Positions 59,901-64,000 of a stretch of DNA of 64,000 bases are shown piece by piece (the first letter of the stretch is position 1; every line of letters begins with the position of its first letter). A model generated the notes under the pieces. The model saw nothing but the letters and a program-made list of their open reading frames with translations. It had not been told where the DNA came from and ran no database searches. Where the stretch lies: assembly GCA_035235625.1 (NCBI GenBank), contig CP141142.1:44309644-44373643 (forward strand). The letters run 5' to 3'. The position numbers and the translations under genes were made by a program. The DNA is from Saururus chinensis. Its lineage: Eukaryota > Streptophyta > Magnoliopsida > Piperales > Saururaceae.

Positions 59901-61755
59901 TCCAACGACGACTACATGTTAGAAATTTATCTAGAACATAGGGGCGCTGCCGCAGTCCCGTGATCTAGTGACGTGCATGCCAGCCACTGCCCTCTATTCT
60001 GCCAAAGGGGAGGAAGAAAGGAAAATGACAGCTAGTGGTTCATCCCCTTCTGCCGGCTTGCCATATGATGGCCTGAGAGCCACTGGAGGTAGCAGTGTGC
60101 GGCTTGACCATGGTGATGCATGGCCTGCCGCCCAATAGTTAACTGGCACGATGCCCATATTCAGTTGGCAGTCCGGCAAGGGCCAAGGTGCATGTGGCAG
60201 AAGTAACACATAATTACATCAAATTAAAGCCTTTGTTTATGCATCAACGATTAGTACCGAAACTAGTGTTATTAAGAAATCTTATGTCATCAAGACTCCA
60301 GTCTTTGTGCATGTTGCTCTTAGCCTCCGTTGCTAGTCGAACTCGCCGAAAAACTCTTGGCGACTCTTCCTCCCTCTCCCCCCAGGCCTAAAGGTCCTCC
60401 CTAATAAGCCCTAATTCGGTTTTTATTCTTCATGGGGATTACTTGGGCTAAAGATCCTCTCCTTAGAAGTTGGGCCAAAGCTGACTACTTGGGCTAATTT
60501 TTTAATAATTTTTATCACCCTAATTATCCAAGCCCGCAACATGCCTGAAATTTTATTTGCGCGTCTAATTCGGGTAAACAGGCTTTATGTAATGTGTTCA
60601 ACTTTGAACGGTCATAACTCCCTCATCCAAACTTTGATTCACACGTTCTTGGTGGCATTTCGAAGATATTTATGTTTACTTTATATGAATATAAGTCTTA
60701 ACTATACTGTGGAGGAAGTTATTCAACTAAGAATTTGGAGGGGTCAAATACTCTATTTTCTACATGGTCGACTTGGAAACTTAGAAAATCCCCGGATGTT
60801 ACACGGTTAGGATCCACATCTCCAGATTCGTGGCAAGCTCATAAGGGCTTTGAGGATTTAGGTCAAGTTGTTATTTAAATAGTCTTACTCCAATGTTGGA
60901 GTTTGGTATATATTTATATTATGTTCCTATTTACTTACACGACGTTGTAGTGTATTGACCTTTATCAATAGCTATATTTTGTTAAACTTAGAGTTGAGTC
61001 AGAATAATGAAGGGTGGTTAGTATTATGTGTCATTTTAGTTGACATAATTACATGTCTATTTGTCGAAGGGATTAGACGGGGTTTTGAATGATTGAATAA
61101 TGTTGTGAGATAATTATTGACATTGTTTGCTATTGATTGTTAATTAAAACAAGTTGAACAATCAAAGAACTTGCACAAAATGTAGGTTGGTTGAAAATAA
61201 ACATTGCATATACGATGTTATGCTTCATGAGTTGGCATTAGTTGCTAGGCAAAACTATGTCCGGATATGATCTTATTGGAATAATATTGGAGATATTATC
61301 CAATAAGTACATGAGCAAATAACATTTAATGATGTTGGCCTGATCCGAAAAATATTAATAAATCATTATGTTTATTTTGAAAATCTTCTCTTAAGGGAGG
61401 AAACGTTCCATTGTTATTTAGTTTTGTTGATTATAGGTTCTTTTGATGGGGACTTGTGAGACTAGGATTGACGAAAGTGGGGTTTAGTTTCTTGTTCTAT
61501 AATTCTAGTAATTAATTGTATCTTTAGCGTAAGAGCCAACTTGGAGACAAACTTGTACTTAGATGGATAACCTGTTGTTATGGATTTTAGACATATAATA
61601 TTATCACATGATTTGATATTCGTATTTGTGAACGTCAATTATCATGACCTAGATATTTAATCGAATAGTTTATTTTGTACTTAAGAAAGAAAAAAATCTT
61701 TGTAATTTACTATTCGTGCTTTTAAAAAGGGTTTTAAAAATCCCAGGTCATGACA
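56908..61755 (-). mobile_element. LTR-like repeat family, copy C
   Basis: Inverse relative to copy B. On the minus strand it starts TGTCATGACCTGGGATTTTT at 61755 and ends CATTACA at 56908. The block near 56930-57140 matches the end blocks of copies B and D inversely. 57260-57320 matches copy A (CTTAGGGGATTAGGAAC). It contains copy D at 59621-60803 in the opposite orientation, a later nested insertion. Flanks ACTCA and ATTGA do not give a convincing target duplication. No coding domains were recognised. Confidence 0.6.
59621..60803 (+). mobile_element. LTR-like repeat family, copy D (shortest, 1.18 kb)
   Basis: Begins TGTCACAACCTGGATTATTA and ends CCCCGGATGTTACA. Its first 60 bases parallel copy B (AAAACCCTTTT, ...AAATCACGA/AAGTCACGAGG) and its last 270 parallel copy B 42960-43250 (GGGTAAACAGGC, CTTTGAACGGTCATAACTC, TTCTTGGTGGCATTTCGAAG). 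TG...CA ends and size suit a solo LTR. Flanks TAGTT and CGGTT do not match well. Confidence 0.65.
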
Positions 61756-61913
61756 ATTGATTTTTGCTTAAGCATTAAACCTTAAGTTTTTGTGTAAATC
61801 TACAAAAAGAAAAACCTTTAACCTACTGTGGTTTTCCACTAGATAATTAAATTAAAGTCAGCTCCCACATTTCAAGGTCTTCCCATAAGCTAGTAGGTCC
61901 ATCCTATAGATTG

Positions 61914-62135
61914 TACTCCCTCCGTTCTACATTATACTCCCTCTATCCTACATTAATAGCTCTATTTGACAAAAAAATTTATTTCATTTTAATAGCTCCA
62001 TTTTGTTCAACTTAAGTGGTTGGATACTTAAAAAAATCATAAGCTTATTTTTTCTTCTCTTTAGATGTGGGTTTCTCCATTCAATAAAATTATTATTTTT
62101 TCAAATGTAGCTATTAATATTAAACGGAGGGTGTA
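61914..62135. mobile_element. Stowaway-like MITE with duplicated left end
   Basis: TA-bounded, with the left end CTCCCTCCGTTCTACATTA and the right end TTAATATTAAACGGAGGGTG inverted. Just inside the left end a second terminal-like TACTCCCTCTATCCTACATT follows, suggesting an end duplication or one MITE inserted at another's edge. Confidence 0.75.
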
Positions 62136-62950
62136 TAACTTAGTGTAAGTAATCTCACTCGTCCGGTTTTTTTTTTTTGTCAGTACACTCATCCACATAG
62201 TAGCCCATGAGTATTAGCATTTTCTTATCAAGAAATGAATCTTTTTTTTTGGGTTATCACTTGTTCTAAAAAACTTTTCCCACGATGATCTAATTCATGC
62301 ACTAAGAAAATAGAAATTGAACTCTACAAATTTATGCCATACAAAATAATACCAATAGCAGCTAACTTCTTAATTTAATTGTAGTTATCTATAATAGTTA
62401 CAAATATATATTTACATTAAAGTTGTTCCATGACTATGTTATTTCATCCACGGGATGAGCCATAGTCTTTTACATAGTCACAGAATCATAAATCACAATT
62501 AAGATTATAAAGAAATATACAAGGAAAAAGTTCATATGCGACGAAACTCACGGGCGTGGGCATGAGCTAAGGCAACGTGAGCAGTTAAATGATTGTTCAC
62601 ATTAATAGTGGGTGCGGTCATTTAAACCTATCTGCCCTCTATATTAATGTGGGTGGTTGAATCGAGATCCGATGGCTTGCAGTTAGTATACACCTACACG
62701 TATATGCACATGAGCCATGGCACAAGAGGGACTCAACGAACAATTTTGAAGTTGCCTCTTTCGTAGAAATAAATAAGATTATGTTTGAGGCTGGTCAAGT
62801 GGTTTGGAGTTTAATAATTTGCATCAATATACTAGTAGGATCACGAGCAGCCAACCTTGGGTTTTTATTTTTATTTTTATTTCCAACCTTACTATCTCCA
62901 TTGAAAATGTCATTACTTCACATAAATAAAAAATGATTTACCAAAAAAAG
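62136..62950. other. AT-rich spacer
   Basis: No gene or clear repeat seen; T runs at 62166-62180 and 62240-62250 only. Confidence 0.4.
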
Positions 62951-63062
62951 TACTCCCTTTCTTGTGTATTAATAGCTTTATTTAATATTTTAAAATAAGT
63001 TTATTTTATTTTCTTATTTTTTTAAACACTAAATAGAGTTATTAGTGGAGGATAGAGGATTA
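62951..63062. mobile_element. Degenerate Stowaway-like MITE
   Basis: TA at both edges; left CTCCCTTTCTTGTGTATTAA and right TTATTAGTGGAGGATAGAGGA are imperfectly inverted. The internal AATAGCTTTATTT resembles the MITEs at 12992 and 61914. Confidence 0.6.
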
Positions 63063-63692
63063 TGAAAAAGCCACACAGGCGCCAACATAAATTTTTTACA
63101 ATAAATTAAGATAAGCCCAAGCCACTTTTTTTCTCTGCTAATATGCCTAAACTAATTTGCCACACATAAACAATGACCAAGGAACAGAAAAAGGAGTCAA
63201 CGATCTATCCAGTACCAAACACTAATCAGACATGGATGTGGGTCCTTATATGGCTTCGATACCACAAATGTTACTTTCCATGCCTGCTCCATCCATTATC
63301 CTTTTTTTTATGTATGACTTTTCATCGATGTGTTTGCTAATGTACAACTTGCCTCATGTGAACTTTTTCTATATTTACTTAATTATTTGAAAATGATATT
63401 CTTACTTTATTTTATCTACACCAAAAGCCTATTTTAACCTTCGATCAGACAAAAAAGGTGAATCACATCCATGAAAGGCTGTATTGATATCATAAGAGTA
63501 TTGATGACTATGAATATAAGTACATGCCAATAATATGCTTGATACGTGCCAAAACATCTACAAACCTCTAATACATATTAAATATTGTTAAAATTAATAA
63601 GATAGTATCATAACAATTGTCTTAAAGGTATAATAGACGAAAAAAATTATAAGTGACCATATAGAACCAATATTAACATGCCTTGATTGGGA

Positions 63693-64000
63693 GGGGAAAA
63701 TTATTTAAATAATATTTAAAAATTAAATAATTACCAAAATCGCAAAGAGAGGAAAATAATTCCCAAAGTGGTGTCTATTTTGGCCATGTAGGTGCCAACT
63801 AAGCGCGGGTGCATGCGTGACATTGTTTTTGAAATTCTTTTCTATGAAAGGATGAAATCAGTGCTTTGTATTGATTATTGCGACTGATTTTGTCCTTGAG
63901 AAAGACGAAATCAATATTACAAAATTAGTACAATGACTAATTTGTCCTCTCTATTCACTCACTCTCTCTCTCTCCTCTTTCTCTCTATTCACTCTCTCTC
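63693..64000. mobile_element. Left end of MULE 3, runs off the window
   Basis: Starts GGGAAAATTATTTAAATAAT, then AATAATTACC, CCCAAAGTGGTG and a degenerate GCCAACTAAGCGCGGG block. Palindrome halves follow: TGAAAGGATGAAATCA near 63845 and GATTTTGTCCTTGAGAAAGACGAAATC-type sequence at about 63886-63912. The order of parts matches the left ends of MULE 1 and MULE 2, and the arm sequence is nearer MULE 2. After 63945 it passes into a CT-rich microsatellite. The remainder lies beyond 64000. Confidence 0.8.
63945..64000. repeat. CT-rich microsatellite
   Basis: CTCTCTATTCACTCACTCTC-type repeat reaching the window end, inside the MULE 3 copy. Confidence 0.85.

Overview
The window is nuclear DNA of a flowering plant. 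It holds spliced genes for a cytosolic 60S ribosomal protein, a Pol III transcription factor subunit and a domains-rearranged DNA methyltransferase, one nuclear tRNA-His gene, and many plant-type transposons: a Ty3/gypsy chromovirus, Mutator-like elements with plant mobile domain genes, an RTE-type LINE and Stowaway-like MITEs. The species cannot be fixed from sequence alone.

Layout. From 479 to 2915 (minus) lies a complete four-exon RPL10 (uL16) gene with a telo-box/site II promoter, followed upstream by tRNA-His(GUG) at 3186-3256 (minus). A pyrimidine-rich repeat tract leads to an intact-ended 5.35 kb Reina-like chromovirus (4182-9531) whose gag-pol frame is broken by seven TAG codons and two frameshifts. 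After a repeat-bearing spacer comes a 14-exon BDP1 (TFIIIB B'') gene (11522-17918, minus) encoding 789 residues. From 18.3 to 34 kb the DNA is largely transposon relics, a PPR pseudogene, minisatellites and foldback elements. A complete MULE (24476-29348) carries a damaged MURA-type transposase gene and a damaged plant-mobile-domain (PMD) gene, and sits inside the LTR of an older gypsy relic (to about 30190).

A second, internally deleted MULE (34430-43705) is split by a 5.5 kb LTR-like insertion (37733-43250). Close to its right tip it contains a decayed copy of exon 2, with flanking intron, of the DRM-type de novo DNA methyltransferase gene that begins immediately to its right (44082-52609, plus, ten coding exons, 647 residues, three UBA domains and a circularly permuted catalytic domain). 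From 53 kb to the end are foldback elements, MITEs, two nested copies of the same LTR-like family, and the left end of a third MULE of the same superfamily running out of the window at 64000.

How it fits together. The host genes are ordinary housekeeping and epigenetic genes. The unusual material is the MULE group: long terminal inverted repeats built from arrays of short palindromes whose two arms have changed together between subfamilies, PMD genes travelling with the transposase, and an apparent capture by one MULE of a fragment of the methyltransferase gene whose product silences such elements. All gene models were assembled by hand from splice signals, reading-frame continuity and recognised protein families; no database search was run.
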